DNA from: Polynucleobacter sp. 86C-FISCH
GTDB taxonomy: Bacteria; Pseudomonadota; Gammaproteobacteria; Burkholderiales; Burkholderiaceae
NCBI RefSeq assembly: GCF_018882415.1
Contig: NZ_JACVOL010000001.1
Span: 1,713,531 to 1,777,530, forward strand
Length of the DNA stretch: 64,000 nucleotides
Direction of reading: 5' to 3'
The notes under the pieces are model-generated. The model made no database searches. It was given only the letters and a program-made list of their open reading frames with translations, and was not told where the DNA came from. The translations under genes and the position numbers were made by a program. Positions 44,397 to 53,879 of the stretch are shown one piece after another. Position 1 is the first letter of the stretch; the number at the start of each line of letters is the position of its first letter.

Positions 44397-46838
44397 TTAG
44401 TTACGAACCGGCTTGCCGTTTTGCAAAATGCCCATAATGCGTTCCATGGTCTTTGGGTGACCAATAAGCTCAACAAACGCTTGACGTTCTAGCTTGAGCA
44501 ACCACTCCTCAGTCACTAGGGTGCCAGCATCGACATCGCCGCCACTAATGATGTCAATAATCTTCTTGGCAATAAATGCATCATGCTCTGATATGAAGCC
44601 GCCATCACGCATATTGATTACTTGACCCATGACTGTTGAAGCTACTGAACGTCCGCCAACAGGAATGAGGGCTGGTATTGGTGGTCTATAGCCGGCATAG
44701 CGCATGGCTTTGACTTGATTTTGCGCAAGCGACAGCAGCTCATACGCATTGGGAACAATGATGTCCCCTTTTTGAAGGTAAGCCATCTTCAAGGCATCTT
44801 GAGCGGATGAAGAAACTTTAGCCATCGCTGCATTTTCAAAAGAAGCTTTTGTGAAATCTAAGTAATTGGTGTTGCCAGCAAGCGCTACACCTTGTGCCGC
44901 ACGAATAGCTGCTTCTTTGAGGCCACCACCAGCTGGCAATAAGCCAACGCCGACTTCAACTAGGCCAATATAGCTTTCAATTGCTGCAACCCTACGAGCT
45001 GATTGCATTACTAATTCACAGCCACCACCTAGTGCAATGCCAGATACTGCGCTAATAACTGGAACCTGCGAGTACTTCACTCGCATCATCGTATCTTGGA
45101 ATAGCTTTACAAATGGCTCAACTCCAGCAGGACCGCCTTTCATAACCATCGGTAATGCTGCCTCTAAATTAGCACCAGCAGAGAATGGGCCGCCAGGGGT
45201 ACCAAGCTTTAGTGAGCTAGGTTGCCAGATCACCAAACCTTCGTAGTTGGCTTCAGCAATTTCAACAGCCTTCTGTATACCATTGAGTACATCAGGACTG
45301 ATGGTATTCATCTTTGATCTAAATGAAGCGATCAATACATCCGGTTGAGCTTGGTCTACCCAGGCACGCAGATCGGGATTTTCATAGATGGTGGTGCCAG
45401 CAGTTTTGGGGTCAGGAGATCCATCGCCTAACAGTGGCGCTCTAAATACTTGCTTTTGATATACAGGTAAGTTTGAGCGGGGTACATATTTCTTCTCAGA
45501 AGCAGACCAAGAGCCTTCTGGTGTATGAAAGGCCTGTTTCTCAGCAACAGGACCACTAAATAGCCATGCGGGTAAAGGCTCTTTGCAGAGTGTTTTACCT
45601 GCCTCGATATCTTCTTTGATCCAGTTGGCCACTTGCGTTACGCCAGCAGCTTGCCAGTCTTCAAAAGGGCCTTTGTCCCAGCCATAACCCCAACGCATCG
45701 CAAAATCAATTTCACGAGCTGATTGAGCAATGTCACCCAAGTGAATTGCGCAATAGTGGAAGATGTCACGATAAATAGCCCATAAGAATTGCGCTTGAGG
45801 TTCATCGGTATCACGGAGTAACTCAAGGCGCTCAGCAATTGGCTTTTTCAGAATGCGTTCAATTAAAGGCTCAATAGTTGCGGTGGAGGGTTTGTATTCA
45901 CCAGAGGCTGCATCAAGCACGAGAACATTCTTGCCGTCTTTGCGATAAAAGCCTGCCTTTGTCTTTTGGCCTAAAGCGCCTTTAGCAATAAGCTGGGTTA
46001 CTACCTCTGGAATTTTAAATAGAGTGGAGAAGGGGTCTCCTTGCAAGGAGTTTTCCATGGTTTTGATTACATGGGCCATGGTATCGAGACCAACAACATC
46101 ACTAGTTCTGAAAGTTGCTGATTTGGCGCGACCTAATTTACTTCCTGTGATGGCATCGACTGCATCAAACCCAAGACCAAACTTTTGGGCTTCAGCAAAC
46201 ACCGCCAAGATTGAGAAAACTCCCACACGATTACCAATAAAGTTTGGCGTGTCTTTAGCTCTGACAACGCCTTTACCCATGGTGGAGGTCATAAACGTCT
46301 CTAGCGCATCCAAAACAGTTGGATCGGTATCGGCTGCAGGAATGAGTTCCAGTAAATGCATATACCGCGGTGGGTTAAAGAAATGTACACCGCAAAAGCG
46401 TTTCTTTAGATCGCCTGAGAAACCTTTAGCAAGTTCACCAATAGGCAGTCCAGATGTGTTCGTAGCAAAAAGTGCATGCGCTGGAATATGTGGGGCGACT
46501 TTTTCATAGAGAGCATGTTTCCAATCCAAGCGTTCTGCAATCGCTTCAATAATGAGATCACAGTCAGCTAACAACCCCAAGTCATCTTCATAGTTAGCCG
46601 CCTGAATCAAATTAGCATCACTCGCAAGACCTAAAGGGGCGGGCTTGAGTTTCTTAAGATTCTCAATGGCCTTAAGGGCAATCGCATTTTTATGAACTGG
46701 TTTGCCATCATCAGATTTGCCAGGTAGATCAAATAAGACAACTGGTAGCCCAACGTTAATACATTGGGCGGCAATCTGTGCACCCATGACGCCAGCACCC
46801 AGGATGGCTACTTTTTTAATAATCTTGTTTTCACTCAT
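44397..46838 (-). CDS. 3-hydroxyacyl-CoA dehydrogenase / enoyl-CoA hydratase fusion
   Basis: Bifunctional beta-oxidation enzyme, 813 residues. The order is the reverse of E. coli FadB. The NAD-binding dehydrogenase comes first (GAGVMGA, 14-20; HFFNPPRYMHLLELIP; C-terminal dehydrogenase domains through ~430), followed by a crotonase domain (~480-720, including GGPFSAGANLEAALP and ISGIALGGGCELVMQSARRVAA). This is the FadN-like layout common in betaproteobacteria. It is 10 bases from the dehydrogenase gene and 17 from the thiolase. Confidence 0.92.
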   Translation of the reverse strand: MSENKIIKKVAILGAGVMGAQIAAQCINVGLPVVLFDLPGKSDDGKPVHKNAIALKAIENLKKLKPAPLGLASDANLIQAANYEDDLGLLADCDLIIEAIAERLDWKHALYEKVAPHIPAHALFATNTSGLPIGELAKGFSGDLKKRFCGVHFFNPPRYMHLLELIPAADTDPTVLDALETFMTSTMGKGVVRAKDTPNFIGNRVGVFSILAVFAEAQKFGLGFDAVDAITGSKLGRAKSATFRTSDVVGLDTMAHVIKTMENSLQGDPFSTLFKIPEVVTQLIAKGALGQKTKAGFYRKDGKNVLVLDAASGEYKPSTATIEPLIERILKKPIAERLELLRDTDEPQAQFLWAIYRDIFHYCAIHLGDIAQSAREIDFAMRWGYGWDKGPFEDWQAAGVTQVANWIKEDIEAGKTLCKEPLPAWLFSGPVAEKQAFHTPEGSWSASEKKYVPRSNLPVYQKQVFRAPLLGDGSPDPKTAGTTIYENPDLRAWVDQAQPDVLIASFRSKMNTISPDVLNGIQKAVEIAEANYEGLVIWQPSSLKLGTPGGPFSAGANLEAALPMVMKGGPAGVEPFVKLFQDTMMRVKYSQVPVISAVSGIALGGGCELVMQSARRVAAIESYIGLVEVGVGLLPAGGGLKEAAIRAAQGVALAGNTNYLDFTKASFENAAMAKVSSSAQDALKMAYLQKGDIIVPNAYELLSLAQNQVKAMRYAGYRPPIPALIPVGGRSVASTVMGQVINMRDGGFISEHDAFIAKKIIDIISGGDVDAGTLVTEEWLLKLERQAFVELIGHPKTMERIMGILQNGKPVRN

Positions 46839-46848
46839 GGTTCATCTT

Positions 46849-48636
46849 TCAGAAAAAATCAGCTGGCATTGCCATTAATGATTTGGAGCCGGCGCGTGCT
46901 TGACGAATCAGCATCGCAGTCTCAGGCAGGAGTTTGTCAAAGTAAAAGCGGGCAGTGGCCAATTTCGCTTGATAAAAAGGATCGTTGCTAGATTTATTGG
47001 CAAGTGCAATTTTGGCCATACGTGCAAATAAATAGGAGTAAATCAGATGACCCACTACACGTAGGTAGGGAACAGCAGCTGCGCCCACTTCTTCGTGATT
47101 CATCATTGCCTTCATGCCAATCTCTTTGGTGAGTTTTTCAACTTTAACGGCGATATCAGAAAGAGGGTCAATAAACTCCTGCATTTCTTTGCGAACGCCT
47201 TCATCCTCAATGAACTTTTCAATGATCTTGCCAAATTTAGTGAGCTTTTTGCCCATGTCGCCAAGAACCTTTCGGCCCAATAAGTCTAAAGATTGAATGG
47301 TATTGGTGCCTTCATAGATCATATTGATGCGAGCGTCACGCACATACTGCTCCATACCCCATTCAGCAATATAGCCGTGACCACCAAATACCTGCATGCC
47401 TTCATTGGTGGCTTCAAAAGCGTTATCAGTCAAGAATGCTTTAATAATTGGAGTTAGTAAGGCAACCATCTCACCAGTTTCTTTGCGAACATTTTCATCA
47501 GGATGATTGAGTTCGGTATCGATCATGAGGGCTACCCAGTAGGAGAATGCTCTACCAGCTTCTGCGTAAGCCCTTTGAGTCAATAACATTCTGCGTACAT
47601 CTGGATGAACAATAATCGGATCTGCCGCCTTTTCAGGAGCCTTGGCTCCAGTGAGGCTGCGCATCTGCAAACGCTCTTTTGCATAGACAACTGAGTTTTG
47701 ATAAGCCACTTCAGTCAATCCAAGACTTTGCATGCCTACACCAAGGCGAGCTGCATTCATCATGACGAACATGGCATTTAAACCTTTGTGAGGCTCTCCC
47801 ACTAGTGTGCCAATGGCACCATCAAAATTCATGACGCAAGTGGCATTTCCATGGATGCCCATCTTGTGTTCAAGAGATCCGCAGGAAACAGCGTTAGGCT
47901 TACCAACCGATCCATCTGACCCAATCTGAAACTTCGGTACTGCAAACAAGGAGATACCTTTGCTGCCGATAGGTGAGTCAGGCAATCGTGCAAGAACAAG
48001 ATGAACAATGTTCTCAGCAAGATCATGTTCTCCGCTGGAAATAAAGATCTTTGTTCCGGTAATGGCGTAGGTACCATCAGCCTGCGGTTCAGCTTTGGTT
48101 TTAAGTAAGCCCAGATCAGTACCACAATGTGGCTCGGTTAAACACATTGTTCCAGTCCATTGACCGGAAACTAATTTCTCAAGGTAGGTTTTTTTCTGTT
48201 CGTCAGTACCATGGGCATGAAGACATTCATATGCACCATGTGATAAGCCTGGATACATCGTCCAAGATTGATTGGCTGAGTTCAGAGTTTCATAAAGGAC
48301 GGTATTGAGTAATTGCGGCAATCCTTGCCCACCATACTCGGGATCGCAGGATAGGGCGGGCCAGCCACCAGCAATATATTGCTCGTAGGCTTGCTTAAAG
48401 CCAGTGGGTGTTGTGACTGATCCATCATCATGGCGTGTACAGCCTTCCTTATCGCCAATCTGATTCAAAGGGAAAGCAATTTGGCTAGCGAACTTACCGG
48501 CTTCCTCGATGATTTGATTCATTGTGTCTTTATCAACATCTTGATAAGCCGGGAGGGCAGAAAACTCTTTACCAGCATCCAGTAGTTCATGAATCACAAA
48601 ATGAATATCGCGTAGGGGTGGGTTGTATTGAGGCAT
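46849..48636 (-). CDS. Acyl-CoA dehydrogenase (FadE-like, C-terminal-extended family)
   Basis: 595 residues. The N-terminal extension PLRDIHFVIHELLD marks this long family. FAD/substrate motifs are MCLTEPHCGTDLGLLKT, ITGTKIFISSGEHD and EGMQVFGGHGYIAEWGMEQYVRDARINMIYEGTNTIQ (catalytic Glu region). The C-terminal ACAD-like extension (~470-595) ends in PADFF. First structural gene after the TetR regulator; 29-base spacer. Confidence 0.92.
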   Translation of the reverse strand: MPQYNPPLRDIHFVIHELLDAGKEFSALPAYQDVDKDTMNQIIEEAGKFASQIAFPLNQIGDKEGCTRHDDGSVTTPTGFKQAYEQYIAGGWPALSCDPEYGGQGLPQLLNTVLYETLNSANQSWTMYPGLSHGAYECLHAHGTDEQKKTYLEKLVSGQWTGTMCLTEPHCGTDLGLLKTKAEPQADGTYAITGTKIFISSGEHDLAENIVHLVLARLPDSPIGSKGISLFAVPKFQIGSDGSVGKPNAVSCGSLEHKMGIHGNATCVMNFDGAIGTLVGEPHKGLNAMFVMMNAARLGVGMQSLGLTEVAYQNSVVYAKERLQMRSLTGAKAPEKAADPIIVHPDVRRMLLTQRAYAEAGRAFSYWVALMIDTELNHPDENVRKETGEMVALLTPIIKAFLTDNAFEATNEGMQVFGGHGYIAEWGMEQYVRDARINMIYEGTNTIQSLDLLGRKVLGDMGKKLTKFGKIIEKFIEDEGVRKEMQEFIDPLSDIAVKVEKLTKEIGMKAMMNHEEVGAAAVPYLRVVGHLIYSYLFARMAKIALANKSSNDPFYQAKLATARFYFDKLLPETAMLIRQARAGSKSLMAMPADFF

Positions 48637-48665
48637 ATCAGTTCCAGATTTGATAAAAATGAAAG

Positions 48666-49304
48666 TTATTTGGTGGTTGCTTGATGATTGAGAAAAATAT
48701 TCTTAATAAGCTTATTTGCAAGGGTCAAGCTCTTTGGGTTTTGCAGAAACCTAGAATCGTGATGTGCACCCAAAACAATGCTGTAAAGGTTGAAGAGCAT
48801 TTCCTGAGGAACAACGGTTTTCTTAAGGTGTCCTGCTGCAATGGATTCCTTGATGGCGCGAAGCAGGGCGGAGCGCCAGTCCTCAACACTGCGTACCAAT
48901 TCATCGCGTACGATTCCAGGACGATCGTCAAACTCAGCGGCACCCGCAATAAAGAAGCAGCTAGACGTATTCTCGCCAACACTGATCTTCAGCCATGAAT
49001 CAATCATTTGGCGTAAGCGCGGCAGACCCTTGGGTTTGTTGAGTGCTGGCGCAAATACGCTGTCAGCAAAGTATTGGTAGTACTTGCGTATCACTTCAAT
49101 CTGTAGTTCTTCGCGGGAGCCGAAGTGGGCAAAGACGCCACTCTTGCTCATGCCAACCGAGTCAGCTAAGTGACCAATCGTGATTCCTTCTAGCCCAGAC
49201 TTGCTGGCTATTTCAAGGGCGGCCTGCAAAATCGTTGATTTTGTAGCCAAACCTTTTTTGGACTCAGTAGATAAAGCCGTAGAGGTAAACCTTGTATCAA
49301 GCAT
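48666..49304 (-). CDS. TetR-family regulator of the fad operon
   Basis: 212 residues from ATG 49304 (a TTG three codons upstream at 49313 is less likely). The N-terminal HTH (about 20-65) is ATKSTILQAALEIASKSG, then GITIGHLADSVGMSKSGVFAHFGSREEL. The C-terminal ligand-binding domain is TetR_C-like. As the first gene of an operon of acyl-CoA dehydrogenase, hydratase/dehydrogenase and thiolase genes, it is probably an acyl-CoA-responsive repressor, the role played by FadP-type TetR proteins in betaproteobacteria (inference). Confidence 0.88.
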   Translation of the reverse strand: MLDTRFTSTALSTESKKGLATKSTILQAALEIASKSGLEGITIGHLADSVGMSKSGVFAHFGSREELQIEVIRKYYQYFADSVFAPALNKPKGLPRLRQMIDSWLKISVGENTSSCFFIAGAAEFDDRPGIVRDELVRSVEDWRSALLRAIKESIAAGHLKKTVVPQEMLFNLYSIVLGAHHDSRFLQNPKSLTLANKLIKNIFLNHQATTK

Positions 49305-49341
49305 GGGTATCAATATTTACCTTCATTGTTGTAAAAATAAT

Positions 49342-49353
49342 ACGATCGTTCGT
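49342..49353 (-). promoter_or_regulatory. Candidate operator upstream of the tetR-fad operon
   Basis: ACGATCGT (49342-49349) is a perfect 8-bp palindrome followed by a further TCGT, read as ACGAACGATCGT on the coding strand of the operon. It lies 38 bases upstream of the TetR start, where an autoregulated promoter is expected. Confidence 0.5.
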
Positions 49354-49397
49354 TTATATTACAGCAATATCCTACAACCTAAAACCCACGTCAAATA

Positions 49398-49460
49398 AGC
49401 CCTGCAGAATGCTCACTGCCTGTAGGGCTAATTTATTTGTTGCAATGCAAAACAAATAAA
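49398..49460. repeat. Two adjacent inverted repeats in the tetR-barrel intergenic region
   Basis: First: AGCCCTGCAG (49398-49407) and CTGTAGGGCT (49420-49429), a 10-bp stem with one G-T pair and a 12-nt loop. Second: TTTATTTGTT (49432-49441) and AACAAATAAA (49451-49460) with a 9-base centre containing TTGCA/TGCAA. They lie between divergent genes, so no obvious transcript needs terminating here. The rest of 49305-49551 has no other clear element apart from the TetR operator candidate. Confidence 0.6.
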
Positions 49461-49551
49461 GGGAAAACCCGAGATACAAATCAAATTAAAACTAATTAAG
49501 ATTTGCCGAGTAGTTTCAGATTAATTAGAAAAACTAAACACGGGAAGACAT

Positions 49552-50250
49552 ATGAAAACAGTAAAGATTAGCGCCTTAGTTTTAGCTATGGCTGGAGTAT
49601 GCGCAACCAGCGCCCATGCACAGTCTGCAAATACAAATCCATGGGAAGGCTTTTATGCTGAAGCCGCAGTTGGATGGGGACAATTCAATCCTACTATTAA
49701 CAATGCTTCTCTCTATAGTAATCGACTTGGAAGGTCCTCTCCAGTCACCACCCAGCAAGATAATCTATCTTCTGGAATCAATAAAGTTGGTTTGGGTTAC
49801 ACATTTGGATTGTCTGATAAATACACCCTGGGCCTTGCTGCCAGTTATTCGCTGGGTGCCTCATCACCAGCAAATGGATCTTTTTATGCAACTAATTTCA
49901 GGTCAGGCACATGGTTTAAGTATCAGATAAAAGACGTCTGGTCAGTTACATTGAACCCCGGCTACGTTATTGATAAAGATAAGTTGGCCTACGCAAAAGT
50001 GGGGGTGGCAGGTAATACCATGGGCATTAATGGTGGTACGGCTAATTACCAAACGACAAACTTTACTGGATATGTCCTTGGTTTAGGTTACAAACAAATG
50101 GTTACCCAATCTATCTATTTCCTTGGCGAGGTTAACTATGCCAGTATGAGTTCCAAAACAGCAACAATTCAAACTAGTTCTGGCCCTCTTTCCGGTAACG
50201 TAGGGGGTTCGGGTGTTGATGTGTTGGTTGGTGTAGGTTACAAATTCTAA
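49552..50250 (+). CDS. Outer-membrane beta-barrel protein
   Basis: 232 residues. The signal peptide ends at HAQ (about residue 24). The mature protein alternates short polar/aromatic strands (WEGFYAEAAVGWGQFNP, KVGLGYTFGLSDKYTLGLAASYSLG, TGYVLGLGYKQM) and ends in GVGYKF with a terminal Phe, a Bam-recognition signature. It resembles the OMP_b-brl/OmpW-like small porins, with eight strands likely. GGAAGA precedes the ATG. A terminator follows, so it is monocistronic. Confidence 0.82.
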   Translation: MKTVKISALVLAMAGVCATSAHAQSANTNPWEGFYAEAAVGWGQFNPTINNASLYSNRLGRSSPVTTQQDNLSSGINKVGLGYTFGLSDKYTLGLAASYSLGASSPANGSFYATNFRSGTWFKYQIKDVWSVTLNPGYVIDKDKLAYAKVGVAGNTMGINGGTANYQTTNFTGYVLGLGYKQMVTQSIYFLGEVNYASMSSKTATIQTSSGPLSGNVGGSGVDVLVGVGYKF

Positions 50251-50272
50251 ACAGCATTGCAGCATTGAATTT

Positions 50273-50308
50273 AAGCCCTCTTCACAGAGGGCTTTTTATT
50301 TTTTTCAC
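50273..50308 (+). terminator. Intrinsic terminator after the outer-membrane protein gene
   Basis: AGCCCTC (50274-50280) pairs with GAGGGCT (50287-50293) around TTCACA and is followed by a T-rich tract. Confidence 0.9.
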
Positions 50309-50345
50309 ATATTTTTTTTGCAACTTATGTTTAGAATGATTCATG

Positions 50346-50361
50346 CAGATTTAACAATCTG
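50346..50361 (+). promoter_or_regulatory. Small palindrome upstream of fadD
   Basis: CAGATT (50346-50351) and AATCTG (50356-50361) around TAAC, 37 bases before the fadD ATG. It differs from the ACGATCGT element of the TetR operon, so it may serve another regulator or none. Confidence 0.35.
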
Positions 50362-50397
50362 AATATAAATAAAATATACGAGACAGGAAATAACTTC

Positions 50398-52074
50398 ATG
50401 GTTAATCCCTCAAAACCTTGGTTAAAAAACTATCCTGAGGGCGTGCCTCATGATGTTGATATCTCAGAATATGATTCATTACTGGATATGTTCGAAGAGT
50501 GCTTTGAGCGCTATCCAAATCGCCGAGCATGTGAGTATCTAGGCAAGTTTTTAACTTACGGTGAACTTGATCAACACTCCAGACATTTTGCTGCCTATTT
50601 GCAAAACTTAGGCTTAGAGTCAGGGGCTCGAGTTGCCATCATGCTTCCTAATGTGATGCAATTTCAGATTGCGATGTTAGGGGTATTACGCGCTGGTTTT
50701 GTTGTGGTTAATGTCAATCCGCTTTATACAGCGCGTGAGCTGGAATACCAATTAAAAGATAGTGGTGCTTCAGCCCTAATCGTTCTTGAAAATTTTGCAC
50801 ACGTCTATCAGCAAATTGCTGCAAATGTACCTTTGAAGAAAACTATTGTCACCTCAATGGGAGAGATGATTGGCGTTAAAGGTGCAATCGTTAACTTCGT
50901 GGTGCGCAATGTTAAGAAGTTAGTCCCCGCATGGGAATTACCTGGTCATATTCTATTTACTCAAGCTTTAAATGAAGGTGTTCGCCATAAATGGAGTAGA
51001 CCTAATACAACTCTCAATGACATTGCTTTCTTACAATACACCGGCGGCACTACTGGATTATCTAAAGGCGCCATTCTGCTACATAAAAATATTCTGTCGA
51101 ACGTTCTTCAAACAGACTTATGGTTAGAGCCGGGATTGAAACGTAAGCAGGTAGACCAGCTAGTTTTTTTATGCGCATTACCGCTGTATCACATCTTTGC
51201 TTTAACAGCATGTGCGCTTATGGGAATGCGCAAAGGTGGTCTTTTGATTCTGGTACCCAATCCACGTGACTTTGATGGCTTTATTAAGTTGTTGAAGAAG
51301 CATCCAGATATCAACATCTTCCCAGGTGTAAACACTTTATTTAATGCCTTGATGCATAAGCCAGAATTTGCTTCAGTGAAGTTCCCCAATATTTTGGCAA
51401 CTATTGGCGGCGGTATGGCAATGCAAAAGGTGGTTGCTGATCAATGGCAAAAAATGACTGGCGCTCCTATTGCTGAGGGTTATGGTCTATCAGAGACCTC
51501 TCCAGTTGCTTGCGTTAATTCTGCATTGATCGAGAGCTTTACTGGATTCATTGGCTTGCCAGTCCCTGGTACTGAGGTCGTTATCTTGGGTGATGATGGC
51601 ATAGAAGTGCCATTTGGAACTCCAGGCGAGATTTGTATTCGGGGTCCGCAAGTGATGGCTGGTTATTGGAATAAGCCCGAAGAAACTAAGAATGTGATGA
51701 CGGCAGATGGCTTCTTTAGATCGGGCGATATCGGCATCATGAATGCTGATGGCCTAACCAAGATTGTGGATCGCAAGAAAGACATGGTTCTTGTCTCTGG
51801 ATTTAATGTGTACCCAAATGAGGTGGAAGAGGTGCTATCTCTCATTCCGGGTGTATTGGAATGTGCGGTCATTGGTGTGCCAGATGAAGATTCTGGTGAG
51901 GCAGTAAAGGCATTTATCGTTAAGCAGGACCCTGAATTAACGGAGGAGACTATCTTGGCTTACTGTAAAGAAAATCTCACCAACTATAAGCGCCCTAAGC
52001 ATATTGTTTTCCATAACGATTTACCAAAGACCAATGTTGGAAAAATATTAAGACGTGAGCTCAGGGATCTATGA
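50398..52074 (+). CDS. fadD: Long-chain fatty-acid-CoA ligase
   Basis: Activates fatty acids with ATP and CoA. The adenylate-forming P-loop is YTGGTTGLSKGA (about 217-228), the second motif is EGYGLSETSPVACVN, and the hinge/C-terminal motifs are FFRSGDIG and DRKKDMVLVSGFNVYPNEVE, with the final catalytic Lys in KTNVGKILRR. 558 residues, like E. coli FadD. The stop overlaps the following gene (ATGA). Confidence 0.95.
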   Translation: MVNPSKPWLKNYPEGVPHDVDISEYDSLLDMFEECFERYPNRRACEYLGKFLTYGELDQHSRHFAAYLQNLGLESGARVAIMLPNVMQFQIAMLGVLRAGFVVVNVNPLYTARELEYQLKDSGASALIVLENFAHVYQQIAANVPLKKTIVTSMGEMIGVKGAIVNFVVRNVKKLVPAWELPGHILFTQALNEGVRHKWSRPNTTLNDIAFLQYTGGTTGLSKGAILLHKNILSNVLQTDLWLEPGLKRKQVDQLVFLCALPLYHIFALTACALMGMRKGGLLILVPNPRDFDGFIKLLKKHPDINIFPGVNTLFNALMHKPEFASVKFPNILATIGGGMAMQKVVADQWQKMTGAPIAEGYGLSETSPVACVNSALIESFTGFIGLPVPGTEVVILGDDGIEVPFGTPGEICIRGPQVMAGYWNKPEETKNVMTADGFFRSGDIGIMNADGLTKIVDRKKDMVLVSGFNVYPNEVEEVLSLIPGVLECAVIGVPDEDSGEAVKAFIVKQDPELTEETILAYCKENLTNYKRPKHIVFHNDLPKTNVGKILRRELRDL

Positions 52075-53045
52075 GTCATATCCCCAAGATATTGCAAGGA
52101 CTTCGATTGCCGATCATCTCGGCACCGATGTTTACTGTGAGTTATCCGGAGCTTGTTCTTGCGCAATGTAAGGCGGGTATTGTGGGATCATTCCCAGCCC
52201 TCAATGCCAGACCACAAGAGGTACTGGATGATTGGTTAAGTCAAATCCAAAGTGAGTTGGTAGATTTTCAGAAATCCAATCCAAATTCTAAGGTTGGGCC
52301 ATTGGCCGTTAACCAGATCGTTCACGTCTCTAATGCACGACTAGAGCAGGATATGTATTCCTGTGTAAAGCACCGCATTCCAATTTATATCACCAGCCTC
52401 AGAGCTCCTGTTAAGGAGATTATTGATGCTGTTCATAGCTATGGCGGCATTGTCTTGCATGATGTTATCAATATTCGACATGCCGAAAAAGCTTTAGAGG
52501 CTGGCGTAGATGGTTTGATATTGGTAGCTGCTGGAGCAGGTGGCCATGCCGGTGCTTTGTCTCCATTTGCACTGGTAGGAGAGGTAAGAAAGATATTCCA
52601 GGGCCCACTGATTCTTTCTGGGGCAATCTCAACGGGTGATGCAGTGTTAGCCTCACAGGCAATGGGTGCTGATTTTGCTTATATGGGGACTCGCTTTATT
52701 GCCAGTCAAGAAGCGCATGCGAGTGAGCAATATAAGCAGGCCATTGTGACTGCACAAGCCTCCGACATTGTTTATACGGATCATTTCACAGGCATTCATG
52801 GCAACTATATTAAGCAGAGCATCGTTAATGCTGGCCTAGATCCAAGCAATCTTCCAGAAGGCGATCCGCAAGCGTTTGCCAAACTCTCGCAAGCAGGTAA
52901 AGATGGGTCTAGCGCTAAAGCATGGAAAGATATTTGGGGTGCAGGTCAGGGCGTAGGTCTTATTGACGGGGTGCCCACGGTTGCTCAGATCGTGGATCAA
53001 CTCGAGAGCGAGTATCAGGCGGCAAAGAAGCGCTTAGTCTCCTGA
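52071..53045 (+). CDS. Nitronate monooxygenase-like flavoprotein
   Basis: FMN-dependent TIM-barrel, 324 residues, of the NMO/2-nitropropane dioxygenase family. LRLPIISAPMFTVSYPELVLA opens the barrel, GVDGLILVAAGAGGHAG carries the catalytic His and phosphate-binding region, and LSGAISTGDAVLASQAMGADFAYMGTRF is the FMN-phosphate site. ATGA-coupled to fadD, which suggests a role in lipid metabolism or detoxification rather than nitronate use, but the substrate is unknown. Confidence 0.88.
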   Translation: MSHIPKILQGLRLPIISAPMFTVSYPELVLAQCKAGIVGSFPALNARPQEVLDDWLSQIQSELVDFQKSNPNSKVGPLAVNQIVHVSNARLEQDMYSCVKHRIPIYITSLRAPVKEIIDAVHSYGGIVLHDVINIRHAEKALEAGVDGLILVAAGAGGHAGALSPFALVGEVRKIFQGPLILSGAISTGDAVLASQAMGADFAYMGTRFIASQEAHASEQYKQAIVTAQASDIVYTDHFTGIHGNYIKQSIVNAGLDPSNLPEGDPQAFAKLSQAGKDGSSAKAWKDIWGAGQGVGLIDGVPTVAQIVDQLESEYQAAKKRLVS

Positions 53046-53111
53046 AATTTGCCTAATATAATGAGGGAATAACCACTTCCTTCAATTGTCTTACGTAAGT
53101 AACTGCTCATC

Positions 53112-53852
53112 GTGATTCTTTGGCTACGCTCACTACTGTTTTACCTATTTGGCTTTACATCAGTCACTATTTTTGCGACTGCGATTATTTTGGTCATTCC
53201 ATTTACTAGTATTCGTACTCGCTACAACATGGGTGTAGCTTGGTGTCGATTAATCCAGAAAGTTTTGTATTTCCTCTGCGGTATTGGGTCTCAGCTTAAG
53301 GGATTAGAAAATATTCCAAAAGATCCTAATAAGCCATTAATTATTCTTGGTAAGCACCAGTCTGCCTGGGAAACCTTTGTTTATCCATCGATCTTCCCAA
53401 AAGAGCTTTGTTTTGTATTTAAAAGGGAGCTTTTGTATGTGCCATTCTTTGGATGGGCTCTAGCTTCATTACGCATGATTCATATCAATCGTGGCGATCG
53501 AGAAAACGCCAGAGAAGCCGTTGCTGCCCAGGGTAAGGTGGTTTTAAAGGAGGGTAGATGGATTGCAATTTTTCCAGAAGGCACTCGCACTCCTCGAGGA
53601 TCGTTTAAGCCTTATCGTAAAGGTGGCGTACGTCTCGCCATCAGTACGCAAACCGATATTCTGCCAGTCGCACAAAACTCAGGTGCCATTTGGCCAAGAA
53701 AGACTTTTCTTAAGCGCCCTGGCTTGATCACACTTTCAATTGGGCCAGTCATTTCCGTTCAAGGTAAAACTGAAGAGCAGTTACAGCTGGAGGTAGAAGC
53801 TTGGATTGAGGGTGAGATGCGCAGACTAGATGCGCCTGCTTATAGCTATTAA
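53112..53852 (+). CDS. plsC: 1-acyl-sn-glycerol-3-phosphate acyltransferase
   Basis: Membrane acyltransferase of phospholipid synthesis. N-terminal hydrophobic segment (~5-32). Motif I is KHQSAWETF, with H82 and Glu (E87) at the place of the usual Asp (H-X4-E). This variant is known in related Burkholderiales proteins, so it is probably functional. Motif III is IFPEGTRTPRG. 246 residues; GTG start at 53112. Located 66 bases after the flavoprotein gene. Confidence 0.9.
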   Translation: MILWLRSLLFYLFGFTSVTIFATAIILVIPFTSIRTRYNMGVAWCRLIQKVLYFLCGIGSQLKGLENIPKDPNKPLIILGKHQSAWETFVYPSIFPKELCFVFKRELLYVPFFGWALASLRMIHINRGDRENAREAVAAQGKVVLKEGRWIAIFPEGTRTPRGSFKPYRKGGVRLAISTQTDILPVAQNSGAIWPRKTFLKRPGLITLSIGPVISVQGKTEEQLQLEVEAWIEGEMRRLDAPAYSY

Positions 53853-53879
53853 ATAAGCAACAAAAAGCTAAAAATACAA

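Noticed and set aside
46024..46509. 161-codon frame opposite the beta-oxidation bifunctional gene
   Set aside because: Antisense to a clear, conserved protein and of unnatural composition.
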